From the NCBI RefSeq assembly GCF_914271545.1, contig NZ_CAJZAH010000001.1, positions 558,001 through 622,000 on the forward strand: a stretch of 64,000 nt of DNA. Direction: 5' to 3'. The DNA comes from Cupriavidus respiraculi. GTDB lineage: Bacteria > Pseudomonadota > Gammaproteobacteria > Burkholderiales > Burkholderiaceae. Shown one piece after another: positions 26,143 to 34,389 of this stretch. The position numbers and the translations under genes were made by a program. How positions within the stretch are numbered: position 1 is the stretch's first letter; every line of letters begins with the position of its first letter. Under the pieces are notes generated by a model. It was not told the origin of the DNA, made no database searches, and saw nothing but the letters and a program-made list of their open reading frames with translations.

Positions 26143-28149
26143 TCAGGGCTTGGGCTCCACGATCACCACCGCCGTATTGACATTGCCCGTGGCAAACGGG
26201 CTGCCAGGAACGGGCGTCAACGTACCGGTGGAAGCGTCGATCGCAAACGCGAGGATCGAGCCGGACAGCGCGGTCGTATAGAGGTAGCGGCCATTGGGGT
26301 CGATGCTCAGCCGCTGGCCGTTGCCGCCGGCCGGCGTCGTTCCGACGACGGCCACGGGCAAGCCGTCCGCCGATGAAGGATCGAGCCGGTAGCCCACGAT
26401 GGAACTGCTGCCGGTGCCAAGCAGGTAAGCGAAATCACCGGACGGTGTCAGCGCGATATCGACCGGCGTCGCGGCGGTGGTCGGATAGGTGTTCACCGCC
26501 GTCAGCAGGCCGTCCGAACCGATGGTCCCGACGCCCAGCGACGCGCTGGTGGAGTTCGCCACGTAGACATGGCCGCCGCTCGGGCTCACCACCAGCCGAT
26601 TCGGCCCTGTTCCACCGGTGGGCAAGAACGCCAGGGGTCCGAACCCGCCACTGGACGGATCCAACGTGACCTTGAGCACGCGGTCCTGCCTGGAGTTTGC
26701 CCCGTACACGTGCGCGCCGTCCGGCGACAGTGCGACCCCATAGGTCTGACCGGTGCCGATGCCATCGGCGGCGCCGGAGACGAACGTAAGGGCATACGTG
26801 GCCGGATCGATCGCATAGGAGCTGACGCCCGTACCCGCGCCGATCAATGCCCAGTTGCCGGACGGATGCACGGCGACCGCGTGAGGCGCGCCATAGGCAG
26901 TGGGCGCCGAAGTGCCGGCGATGGCCGACATGGCGCCGGTGGCGGGATCGAGACGGAAACCGACCACCGTGTTCGTATCGACCATGACCGCGAGGCCGAC
27001 AAGACCGGACGGCAGGAACGCCATGTCGTTGACGGCCCCGCCCGAAGGAAATGGACTGCCCGGGACTGGGGCAAGCGCCCCGTTCCGTGGATCGGCCCGG
27101 TACACGGAGATCGTGCGGTCGTCGCGGTTGGCGACGACGACGAACTGCGCCTGCACGCACGTGATGGCGATATTGGTCACGTTGGCCGCGGGGAGCGTCC
27201 CGATACCGTTGGCCACGGTGCACGTCTGTCCGGCCGGCTGGCCCGACACCGTCACGGCATAGGGCGTAGCGGCCGGCCGTGATGTCGGCATCGCGAAGGC
27301 GCCATTCGCGTTCACCAGCTGGACGTCCCCGTTGCCGTCGCTCAGTTGCAGGCTCTTGCCTGCCGCCAGGCCGGACACGGTACCGCCCACGCTGTATGTC
27401 GGGGCGGGCGGCGTGGCGGCGCGCGAGAGCGCGGCGTTCGCACACAGGCGCCCGGCCGGCGCATCGGCGCAGGCCGTCAGCGTTGCGCTGGCCGCCGCAG
27501 TGGCCGACGCGGGACTGGCGACTCGAGCGCTGTGCCCATCGCTGGCGATCACCACCACGAAGCTGGCGTCGTCGCTGGTCCACGACCAGTTGGCCAGATC
27601 CGCGGCGCCGTCGACACCGTCGGAGCGCCGCACGGAGACGGCCACCGTCTGCGCGGCGCCCCCCGCGCTGACGGCCAGCGTGGCCGGCGTCAGTGCGAGC
27701 GTATAGGACTTCGCCGGGGCGGCCTGCACCACCAGATGGGTCACGCTCGAGACCCGGCTGCCGTCGGCGAGCGTGGCGGTTGCCGTGATATCGGCGTCGC
27801 CCGCCGCCAGGGTCTGGATCGTGGCGTAGATGCCGACCGGCGCGGCGCCCGCGGCCGCTGGCGCCCTGTCCGATGCGGACAGCACCGTCGCCACGGACTC
27901 GTTCGAGGACGTCCAGGCAACGCTCGCGCCTTTTACCTCGGAACCGTCGGCGGCGAGCAGCGTCGCCTTGAGACTGAACGTGCCGCCCGCCACCGGTGCG
28001 GCGCTGCCGGTATCGACCACGAGACGCGCCGCAGGCAGCGTGACCGGCGGTGTCTCGGCGGGATCGTCGGAGCCGCAGGCGCCAAGCAGCGCGGCGGCGA
28101 ACAGGACGAGGCCGGCAGCGCGCGCGCCGGCAAGAGCGTGTGAAAACAT
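26143..28149 (-). CDS. Lipoprotein with Ig-like N-terminus and a lactonase-type beta-propeller
   Basis: A 668-residue envelope protein. The start at 28149 gives a signal peptide with lipobox LLGAC and Cys25 as the lipidated residue, so it is anchored in the outer or inner membrane. The first half has bacterial Ig-like/Big_2 patterns (LLAADGSEVKGASVAWTSSN) in two or three copies. From about residue 340 the sequence shows repeated blades of the YVTN/lactonase type (VVANRDDRTISVYRADPRNG, HPSGNWALIGAG, SPDGAHVYGANS, SPSGGHVYVANS). Such propellers occur in 6-phosphogluconolactonase-like and surface proteins; no enzymatic residues can be assigned. It is convergent with the Bug gene at 25067. Confidence 0.8.
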   Translation of the reverse strand: MFSHALAGARAAGLVLFAAALLGACGSDDPAETPPVTLPAARLVVDTGSAAPVAGGTFSLKATLLAADGSEVKGASVAWTSSNESVATVLSASDRAPAAAGAAPVGIYATIQTLAAGDADITATATLADGSRVSSVTHLVVQAAPAKSYTLALTPATLAVSAGGAAQTVAVSVRRSDGVDGAADLANWSWTSDDASFVVVIASDGHSARVASPASATAAASATLTACADAPAGRLCANAALSRAATPPAPTYSVGGTVSGLAAGKSLQLSDGNGDVQLVNANGAFAMPTSRPAATPYAVTVSGQPAGQTCTVANGIGTLPAANVTNIAITCVQAQFVVVANRDDRTISVYRADPRNGALAPVPGSPFPSGGAVNDMAFLPSGLVGLAVMVDTNTVVGFRLDPATGAMSAIAGTSAPTAYGAPHAVAVHPSGNWALIGAGTGVSSYAIDPATYALTFVSGAADGIGTGQTYGVALSPDGAHVYGANSRQDRVLKVTLDPSSGGFGPLAFLPTGGTGPNRLVVSPSGGHVYVANSTSASLGVGTIGSDGLLTAVNTYPTTAATPVDIALTPSGDFAYLLGTGSSSIVGYRLDPSSADGLPVAVVGTTPAGGNGQRLSIDPNGRYLYTTALSGSILAFAIDASTGTLTPVPGSPFATGNVNTAVVIVEPKP

Positions 28150-28335
28150 GGACCCAACCCGTATCTGAATGGAGAAGGGCCGCCCCGCCCTGCGGCCGGC
28201 GGCCAATCGCGCCCTCGGCGGGGCGTACTGCGCGCGACTGTAGCAGCACGACAAGGCATCCGCCACCGCATTGTGGCGAGCGCGCAGCGCAACGCCGGGC
28301 AGCGGCAGGCGCCGCATGGCGCGCTGCCCCGGCAA

Positions 28336-30042
28336 TCAGACGTCGATCTTCGCCGCGGCGGGCCGGCTCACGACCCTGTTGCGCCCGGCCGCCTTGGCCC
28401 GGTAGAGCGAGTCGTCGGCGCGGGTGACCGCTACGTGCTCGTCGGCGTCGCCCTCGGCCACTTCCTCGACCCCGATGCTGATGGTGATGGCACCGACCGG
28501 ATCGACCGGCGCCTGCGCGATGGCATGGCGGATCTTCTCGGCCACGTCCATCGCCACGTCCAGCCGGGTAGCGGGCAGGACGACGAGGAATTCCTCTCCG
28601 CCGATGCGCCCGGCGAAATCGCTCTGGCGGATGGTGGCATGCAGCACCCTGGCAACATGCCTGAGCACGTCGTCGCCTACCGCGTGACCATAGGTGTCAT
28701 TGACCCGCTTGAAGAAATCCACGTCCAGCGCCAGCACGCAGTACGGCACCTTGTGGCGCTGGAAGCGGGCGAACTCCTCGGCCAGCCGCTCGTTCGTGCG
28801 CAGGCGGTTCGGCAGGCCGGTCAGCGTATCGGTGCGTGCCTGCTTTTCCAGTTCGATGTTCAGCTCCTCGAGCTCGGCCGTCCTTGCCGCCACCTTGGCT
28901 TCGAGATCCTGGTTGCTGCGCGCCAGCGCTTCCTTCTGCGCGATCAGCGTGCCGGACATGCCGCGCAGGGCCTCGGCCAGCCGCTGGAGCTCGCGGGCCC
29001 AGAAGGTCTCGGGGAAGCGCACGTTCCTGTCGCCGCGCTGGATGCGCCGCGCGGTCTGGGTCAAGGACTCCACCGGACGGCTGACGCGGTCCGCCACCAC
29101 CCAGGCCAGCAGCAGGAATGCCAGGCCCGCCGCGCCCATCGTCAGCAGGTTGACCCTTTGCAAGGAGCGCACTTCCGCCAGCACGGTATCGTCGAATTGC
29201 CGCACCACCACGCGCCAGCCCAGCGCGTCGGAGGCCACGGGGCCCTGCACGATGGCCGAGGCGGTCAGGTATTGGCCCTCGTCGCCCCAGTCCATGAAGC
29301 GGTTGTGGGCGCCGCCGGCAAGCGCGTCGAGGCTGGGCGCCTTGAGACCTGCCGGTGGATTCTCGGGATAGATGACCTCGCCCTTGTGGTTGAGGATGAA
29401 GACGTCGATCTGATGGCCGTCCGTCGGCTCCGGCGTGACGGTGCGCAGCAGCGCGCCGGCCCACTGCCAGTGGGCGTGCGCGCCCAGCACGCCTTTGACA
29501 TTCCCCTCGTCGTCCCGGATCGGCGCCGAAAAGTCGATGAAGCGGATGGGCTGGTCCGGCGTGGGATTGGGCAGCAGCTTGGCCAGCAGCACCGCCTCGT
29601 GGATATCGCCAACGAAGCTGCGGGTGAGCCCCGCCTGGAACCAGGGGCGCTTGGACACGTCGGCGCCCATCAGATGACCGGAGGTTGCGGCGTGGACGCG
29701 GCCCTGCGCGTCGGCCACGCCGATCCACGAATAGTGCGTGTACGACTGCTTGACCCGCTCGAGGCTGGCCCGCACTTCCGCATCGTCGAAACGCGTGCGG
29801 CGATACAGAGGGCTTTGCGTCAGCAGTTCGATCTCGCGGTGCCGCTCCGCCAGGTTCTCGGTCAGCACGGTGGCCGCGGAGTGAGCCATGGCCTCGAGCG
29901 CCTTTCGCTTGTTCTCGATCAGCTGCGTCCGGTGCTGGTTGCTGATGTACCAGTAGGTCGGCAGTCCGACGAGAACCGACAGCAGGCCGAACACCAGGGC
30001 CATCTGGAAGCGAAAGGTGCGCGGAGGAAATTGAAAGGCCAA
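28336..30042 (-). CDS. Membrane diguanylate cyclase with Cache sensor and GGDEF domain
   Basis: A 568-residue cyclic-di-GMP synthase. Order: a short cytoplasmic N-terminus, a membrane segment (MALVFGLLSVLVGLPTYW), an extracytoplasmic double-Cache-like sensor (about 35-295), a second membrane segment (LLTMGAAGLAFLLLAWVV), HAMP, a coiled coil and GGDEF. The active site is GGEEF near residue 480, and the product-inhibition I-site RQSD precedes it by five residues, so the protein should be catalytically active and feedback-regulated. The predicted start is a TTG (30042) without a strong Shine-Dalgarno; the ATG 13 codons later is an alternative. The Cache domain suggests sensing of a periplasmic small molecule, possibly an amino or organic acid. 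Confidence 0.88.
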   Translation of the reverse strand: MAFQFPPRTFRFQMALVFGLLSVLVGLPTYWYISNQHRTQLIENKRKALEAMAHSAATVLTENLAERHREIELLTQSPLYRRTRFDDAEVRASLERVKQSYTHYSWIGVADAQGRVHAATSGHLMGADVSKRPWFQAGLTRSFVGDIHEAVLLAKLLPNPTPDQPIRFIDFSAPIRDDEGNVKGVLGAHAHWQWAGALLRTVTPEPTDGHQIDVFILNHKGEVIYPENPPAGLKAPSLDALAGGAHNRFMDWGDEGQYLTASAIVQGPVASDALGWRVVVRQFDDTVLAEVRSLQRVNLLTMGAAGLAFLLLAWVVADRVSRPVESLTQTARRIQRGDRNVRFPETFWARELQRLAEALRGMSGTLIAQKEALARSNQDLEAKVAARTAELEELNIELEKQARTDTLTGLPNRLRTNERLAEEFARFQRHKVPYCVLALDVDFFKRVNDTYGHAVGDDVLRHVARVLHATIRQSDFAGRIGGEEFLVVLPATRLDVAMDVAEKIRHAIAQAPVDPVGAITISIGVEEVAEGDADEHVAVTRADDSLYRAKAAGRNRVVSRPAAAKIDV

Positions 30043-30199
30043 TTGGATACCCGTTTCTGGACGTGATGGTCAGAGCAAGCGCCGGCAAAAACGCGAATGA
30101 TAACCAAAAACCGTGACGGATAACCTTGCTTTATATGGTATTGGAAGAACCCGATATTGACCGCTTATCGGAGTGGACTTTTTCGGCAGTTCGAAGGTG

Positions 30200-31054
30200 T
30201 CATTTTTCTATTGCGCCGGGCGCATCGTCATTTCCGCGCTTGATTCCCATTCCATGGCCCCTTTCCTCCAGCGCCGCACCGATTTCTTTCTTGATATGGT
30301 CGACGAAGGCCGCCATTGCGGCGCCGCGCAGGGCCATGCGGTCCTGTCCATGCCCCAGGTAGGCGTGCTGCGCTTCCAGCAGGACAGCGCTGTGCGCGGG
30401 GGGCAGGCGTGCCATGGCCCAATCGGCCGCGATCGCCTTTGGCGCGATGGCGCCGGTCGCGGCGCTGTACCAGATGCGGGCCAGCGTGAGCGCGATATTG
30501 CGTTCTTCCCCTTCCCAATCCGCCGGGCTATTCCAGAGATTCAGCGTATCGGAAAGAACCCGGTAGAAATCGTATTCCGGCACCGCATCGAAGACGCGTT
30601 GGGCCGGCGGGCCGAACAATGCAATGCTGCTTTGCCTCGCCTTGGTCAGCAGTATTGCCAGATCCGGATCGACCAGCGCGGGCTCGAAGCGGCCCGCCGC
30701 AATGTCCTCGCGCAGCCATTCGCCAAATTGCAATTCGCGCCTGGCCGGGTAGTGCCACGGCACGACATCGTCGCGCACGACGATCGTGATTTCGAGCGCG
30801 CGCAGCGCACCGCTCTGCCCGGGCGGCGCTGACACGTCCAGCAGCTCGGTCATCAGCGCCTGCCGCAAGGCGTCATCGAGGCGCGCGGCGACGGTCACCA
30901 GCAAGTCGATATCGCTGAACGGCTTCAGGCCGCCGTCCAGGGCAGAGCCATACAAATGAACCGCGATCAGCGTCGGGACGAGCCGCCTTTCGACGACGGC
31001 CAGCGCGCGTTGCACTTGTGCGGAGATTTCAGCGGGTACGCAGACACGCGTCAT
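30200..31054 (-). CDS. aadA: ANT(3'')-Ia-like aminoglycoside adenylyltransferase (AadA family)
   Basis: A 284-residue protein strongly resembling AadA, which adenylates streptomycin and spectinomycin. The family hallmark HLYGSALDGGLKPFSDIDLL is conserved, with metal-binding D48 and D50. The catalytic Glu (E88 in LEITIVV), FGEW with W113, WNSP and RIWYSA are also retained at positions one residue offset from AadA. It is about 22 residues longer than the 262-residue integron enzyme, mostly at the C-terminus. No attC site, integrase or insertion sequence is seen, so it looks like a chromosomal gene; intrinsic ANT(3'') genes are known in Cupriavidus gilardii. AAGGA lies about ten bases before the ATG. 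Confidence 0.87.
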   Translation of the reverse strand: MTRVCVPAEISAQVQRALAVVERRLVPTLIAVHLYGSALDGGLKPFSDIDLLVTVAARLDDALRQALMTELLDVSAPPGQSGALRALEITIVVRDDVVPWHYPARRELQFGEWLREDIAAGRFEPALVDPDLAILLTKARQSSIALFGPPAQRVFDAVPEYDFYRVLSDTLNLWNSPADWEGEERNIALTLARIWYSAATGAIAPKAIAADWAMARLPPAHSAVLLEAQHAYLGHGQDRMALRGAAMAAFVDHIKKEIGAALEERGHGMGIKRGNDDAPGAIEK

Positions 31055-31148
31055 GGCCAACGTTCCTTCTGCAAGAGGGACGCCGCGCCGGCGCCCGCGC
31101 CGTCGGGGCCGGGCGCCCCTGGGGCGGGGCAAAGGCCCATGATAGTCC

Positions 31149-32171
31149 CTACCCTGCCCGCTTCTTCCCGACGGCATGGTCCGGCGCGCGCGGCGCCGAT
31201 GCCAGGCCCGCCACCTTCGCCGGCAGCGCGCCTCGGCCCGCGAATGCCGCCTTGCATGCGGCCACCACGGCCTCCAGCCTGCCCCGGCAGTGCAGCCGGT
31301 CGGCCGCCTCGCGCACCGTCCACATGAATTCCTTGCGCAGGTGGCCGAGCCGCGTCTTGTGGCGCGTGTGCTCGTTGTAGTCCGCATTGATCATCGCCGG
31401 GTTGATATAGATGCGGTGGCCGTTGGCCCGCAGCGCGGCGTGGAACGCGATATGTTCGTTCACCTCCCTGCCGTTCTCGTCCTTCCCGACATAGCGGCCG
31501 CAGACGAAGGCGTCCCGCTTGTAGATCGCAAAGCCTCCGCAGGCGGATTCGACCTCGATCAGACCCGCCTCGGGCGGAATGCGCATCTGTTTCGATGCCA
31601 CGCAGGCCTCCAGCGCCTGCCGCGGCCCCACGGTGTCGACAAGGGAACGGTACGCATCCCAGCAATCCACCGGGGACCATGCCTTGTGCCGCAGGGCCCA
31701 GATGTCGTAGTAGCCGAGCGTCTGGTTGGCGGTGACCCCGGCCCAGTCGATGTCAGTGCGCCAGGAGGACAGCACCGCGTCGGCGGTCAGGCCATCGTTG
31801 ACGCCGTCCAGGTCGGCACTGAGCACGTAGTCGATATGCCGGTAGCGGGGATCGTTCCGGACCATCTCCACGTACACGTTGCGGCATTGCGCGATGCGAT
31901 CGCACCGGATGGGATGGAGCGGCGCAAGCGCGCCCATGGAGACGAACGCGAAGTTGGGAATCTCGCGCTCCAGCTTGCGCAGTTCACGGAGCGAATCGTC
32001 GGACGAGTCGCTTTCCACGAGCAATACGGCGACCGATCGGAACACCGAAAATACCCTCATGAGATGACGGATTTCCCGCGCGATGCCGCTGCCGCAGTTC
32101 CTGACCGGTCCGACCAGCAATACGTTTGCCGCGGACGCAGGCGTCCTGTGGACGCCGCCCGAATCGTTCAT
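31149..32171 (-). CDS. Glycosyltransferase-like protein (GT-A fold, CAP59/GT69-like)
   Basis: A 340-residue protein with no signal peptide. The N-terminal nucleotide-sugar-binding pattern (NVLLVGPVRNCGSGIAREIR, then LVESDSSDDSLREL) and a DLDG motif in VLSADLDGVND resemble the DxD metal site of GT-A enzymes, in particular fungal CAP59-type mannosyltransferases that also occur in bacteria. GGGAGACCGT precedes the ATG. It sits alone between a resistance gene and a broken asparaginase, so the acceptor is unknown. Assignment to a specific GT family is tentative. Confidence 0.55.
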   Translation of the reverse strand: MNDSGGVHRTPASAANVLLVGPVRNCGSGIAREIRHLMRVFSVFRSVAVLLVESDSSDDSLRELRKLEREIPNFAFVSMGALAPLHPIRCDRIAQCRNVYVEMVRNDPRYRHIDYVLSADLDGVNDGLTADAVLSSWRTDIDWAGVTANQTLGYYDIWALRHKAWSPVDCWDAYRSLVDTVGPRQALEACVASKQMRIPPEAGLIEVESACGGFAIYKRDAFVCGRYVGKDENGREVNEHIAFHAALRANGHRIYINPAMINADYNEHTRHKTRLGHLRKEFMWTVREAADRLHCRGRLEAVVAACKAAFAGRGALPAKVAGLASAPRAPDHAVGKKRAG

Positions 32172-32203
32172 ACGGTCTCCCTGATCTTGTGGGGCCCTCC
32201 TGG

Positions 32204-32250
32204 ATGGCCGCGCGGTCGGCGGCCATGCGAAGCACCGTGGTTGTGCTTCG
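32204..32250. repeat. Two adjacent inverted repeats upstream of the glycosyltransferase-like gene
   Basis: ATGGCCGC/GCGGCCAT (32204-32211 and 32219-32226, loop 7) is followed by CGAAGCAC/GTGCTTCG (32228-32235 and 32243-32250, loop 7). They lie between the start of the glycosyltransferase-like gene and the asparaginase remnant; the second could act as a terminator for the remnant or as a regulator site. Confidence 0.45.
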
Positions 32251-32368
32251 AATTAAGGTCTTTGGGAGCGCGACCGGCAATCCCTCAAATGGCGGATGAC
32301 GGCGAATGCGGCCCACCGTGGCCCGACCAGCGGCCGTGTCAGGCAGGGTCGCCGCGTTGCGGCATGGG

Positions 32369-32974
32369 TTAAGCCAGCACCGTCTCGTCGCTGTACAGCG
32401 CGTGCAGCGCTTCGCGCGAGCGCCAGCCATGCTGCAGCGCGAGCATCAGCAGGATCCGCGCTTTCCATGGCGACAGGTCGTCGCTCAGTACCGCGCCCTT
32501 CTCGACGAGACGGTGCGAGGAGCCGGGGAAGCTATAACCGATCCGCGTCCCGCCGGACGGAATCCGCGTGGAGACGACAACGGGTAGCCCACCGTCGAGC
32601 ACGGCACCGATGGCGTCGTACATGGCTGCGTTGACGTGGCCCGAGGCGGTGGCCTCGACGACGATGCCGTCCATGCCCGCCTGCGCTGCCGCCTCCGCCA
32701 GTTCGCCGGCCGCGCCGACGTACATCGACACGATCGCGACCCTGGGCAGCGCGGCATCGCGCAGCGGCACGTGCAGCCGGCGCAAGGGCTTGCGGTGCAG
32801 CACGACGCGACCGGCACGGATGTGGCCCAGGGCCCATGGCGGTTCGGTGCGGCGGTGGATGCGAGTCGACGGTTTGGCATATGCCTGGAGCGGGTAAGCG
32901 TCAAGGGGCGTGGCGGTACCTCGATTTGCCCTACCCTGCACGTAGCCAGAAAGCGAAATTAAATCAACTTGCAA
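32369..32974 (-). pseudogene. Truncated L-asparaginase (C-terminal half only)
   Basis: The 201-codon frame matches the C-terminal domain of bacterial L-asparaginases from about ALGHIRAGRVVLHRKPLRR through VVVSTRIPSGG and the final KARILLMLALQHG. The N-terminal domain with the catalytic Thr is missing, and the first approximately 35 residues of the frame are unrelated sequence. No remnant of the missing half is recognisable upstream on either strand. An intact enzyme would be about 330 residues, so this is a deletion remnant. Confidence 0.75.
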
Positions 32975-33018
32975 TCAACATTTCTTGATGTAGTGGCACG
33001 GGGCCACCGCGCAACGCC

Positions 33019-33064
33019 CGCGAAAAAAATCACCACCCGTGACCGTGGATCGCGAAAAAAATCA
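33019..33064. repeat. 14-bp direct repeat in an AT-richer leader
   Basis: CGCGAAAAAAATCA occurs at 33019-33032 and 33051-33064, a period of 32 bp, or about three helical turns. It lies 118 bp or more before the small membrane protein at 33182 in an AT-richer patch. It may be a regulator-binding pair or a recombination scar near the broken asparaginase. Confidence 0.6.
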
Positions 33065-33181
33065 GCACGCCGGTTTTTTGCTGTCTGCTTGACTAGGCAA
33101 AGACGCGGGAAACGGCTGCCTTTTCCCTCGCTGCACGCCGCGGCAGGGCCGTCTCCGCGCAGCACCACAGGAGGCCACCAA

Positions 33182-33562
33182 ATGACCAATTTCTGGGATC
33201 TCGTTCTTCTGATGCTGTCCACCTTCGTGCTGGTGGCGTACCTGCTGATCCTGTTCCAGATCTTCGCGGACCTGTTCCGCGATCAGGAGCTGGGCGGCGT
33301 CTACAAGGCAATCTGGCTGATCGCGCTGGTCCTGGCACCGCCCCTGACCGCGATCGTCTACATCGTCGCGCGCGGCGCCGGCATGGCGGCGCGGCAACGG
33401 GAGCGGCTGGAGCGCGCCAGGTCTGAGACCGACGCCTATATCCGCCAGGCCGCTGGCGCCCGATCCCCGGCCGAGCAGATCGCCGACGCGAAGGCCCTGC
33501 TCGATGCCGGGACCATCACCGAGCAGGAGTTTGGCCTGCTCAAGGCGAAAGCGCTGAGCTGA
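33182..33562 (+). CDS. Small membrane protein with PLDc_N and SHOCT domains
   Basis: A 126-residue protein with two membrane segments (DLVLLMLSTFVLVAYLLIL and AIWLIALVLAPPLTAIVYIV), the second in the PLDc_N-type context GGVYKAIW...PPLTAIVYIVARG. A C-terminal SHOCT motif follows (SPAEQIADAKALLDAGTITEQEFGLLKAKAL). AGGAGGCCACCAA gives an excellent ribosome binding site, so the longer upstream frame is not used. SHOCT domains usually mediate oligomerisation or membrane-associated assembly; the function is unknown. Confidence 0.85.
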   Translation: MTNFWDLVLLMLSTFVLVAYLLILFQIFADLFRDQELGGVYKAIWLIALVLAPPLTAIVYIVARGAGMAARQRERLERARSETDAYIRQAAGARSPAEQIADAKALLDAGTITEQEFGLLKAKALS

Positions 33563-33797
33563 AGGACGTGGCAGCAGGCGACGGCGACCGGCGGGCCCGA
33601 AGCGGTGGTGCCGCCATGGCGCTGTCGCGCCCCCCCATTCTTGAGCCTTCCGGAACACAAACTTTCGCCGGGCGTGGCTGCGCGCGGCCCGCGCTTGCCG
33701 GATCATGCGTCTATCGCCCAGGGGCCAGAGTTTGCCCCGCCCGCGCGACGATGCCGCCGGTCCCCGCGGTCCCCCGCCCTCATCAAGGAGCCTACAT

Positions 33798-34277
33798 ATG
33801 TCGAAAGCGCCAGAAGTTCGCCAGCCCGTCCCGCCCTTTACCCGCGACACCGCGCTCACCAAGGTGCGCCTCGCGGAAGACGGCTGGAACTCGCGCGACC
33901 CGCAGCGGGTCTCGCTTGCCTACACCGCCGACAGCGCCTGGCGCAACCGTACGGAGTTCGCCAACGGGCGCGACGAGATCGTGGCGTTCCTGACCCGCAA
34001 GTGGAACAAGGAACTGGATTATCGGCTGATCAAGGAACTGTGGGCGCACGACGGCAACCGCATCGCGGTGCGCTATGCCTACGAATGGCATGACGACTCT
34101 GGCAACTGGTTCCGCTCGTATGGCAACGAGAACTGGGAGTTCGACGAGAACGGGCTGATGCAGCGCCGCTTTGCCTGCATCAACGACATGCCCATCCGCG
34201 AGGCGGACCGCAAGTTCCGTTGGCCGCTAGGGCGCCGCCCGGACGACCACCCCGGACTGAGCGAGCTGGGCCTGTAG
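33798..34277 (+). CDS. DUF1348/SnoaL-like (NTF2-fold) protein
   Basis: A 159-residue cytoplasmic protein with the DUF1348 signature ([52 protein letters not shown]). The NTF2-like cone fold is used by many small enzymes and binding proteins, but this subfamily has no firm activity. AAGGAGCCTACAT supports the ATG at 33798. The 235 bases between it and the previous gene show no other gene or structure that I recognise. Confidence 0.85.
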   Translation: MSKAPEVRQPVPPFTRDTALTKVRLAEDGWNSRDPQRVSLAYTADSAWRNRTEFANGRDEIVAFLTRKWNKELDYRLIKELWAHDGNRIAVRYAYEWHDDSGNWFRSYGNENWEFDENGLMQRRFACINDMPIREADRKFRWPLGRRPDDHPGLSELGL

Positions 34278-34297
34278 CCGCGCCGCCGCCGGCGCGG
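34278..34297 (+). terminator. GC-rich hairpin after the DUF1348 gene
   Basis: CCGCGCCG (34278-34285) and CGGCGCGG (34290-34297) form an 8-bp stem with a 4-base loop directly after the stop codon. No U-tract follows. It lies between convergent genes and may terminate the plus-strand transcript. Confidence 0.4.
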
Positions 34298-34389
34298 AAG
34301 ACGCATTCCGGCAAGAGGAACGCACCGCGGCGCCATGGGGGCCGTCCCGGCCACGCCCCCGTGCGCGGCGGCACTATCGCCGTCGTGCG

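Noticed and set aside
30200-31148. Integron gene cassette around the aadA-like gene
   Set aside because: No attC-type inverted repeat, no integrase and no neighbouring cassettes are visible.
32969-33181. Long N-terminal extension of the small SHOCT protein
   Set aside because: The extension is unlike any family member, and AGGAGGCCACCAA directly before 33182 marks the real start.
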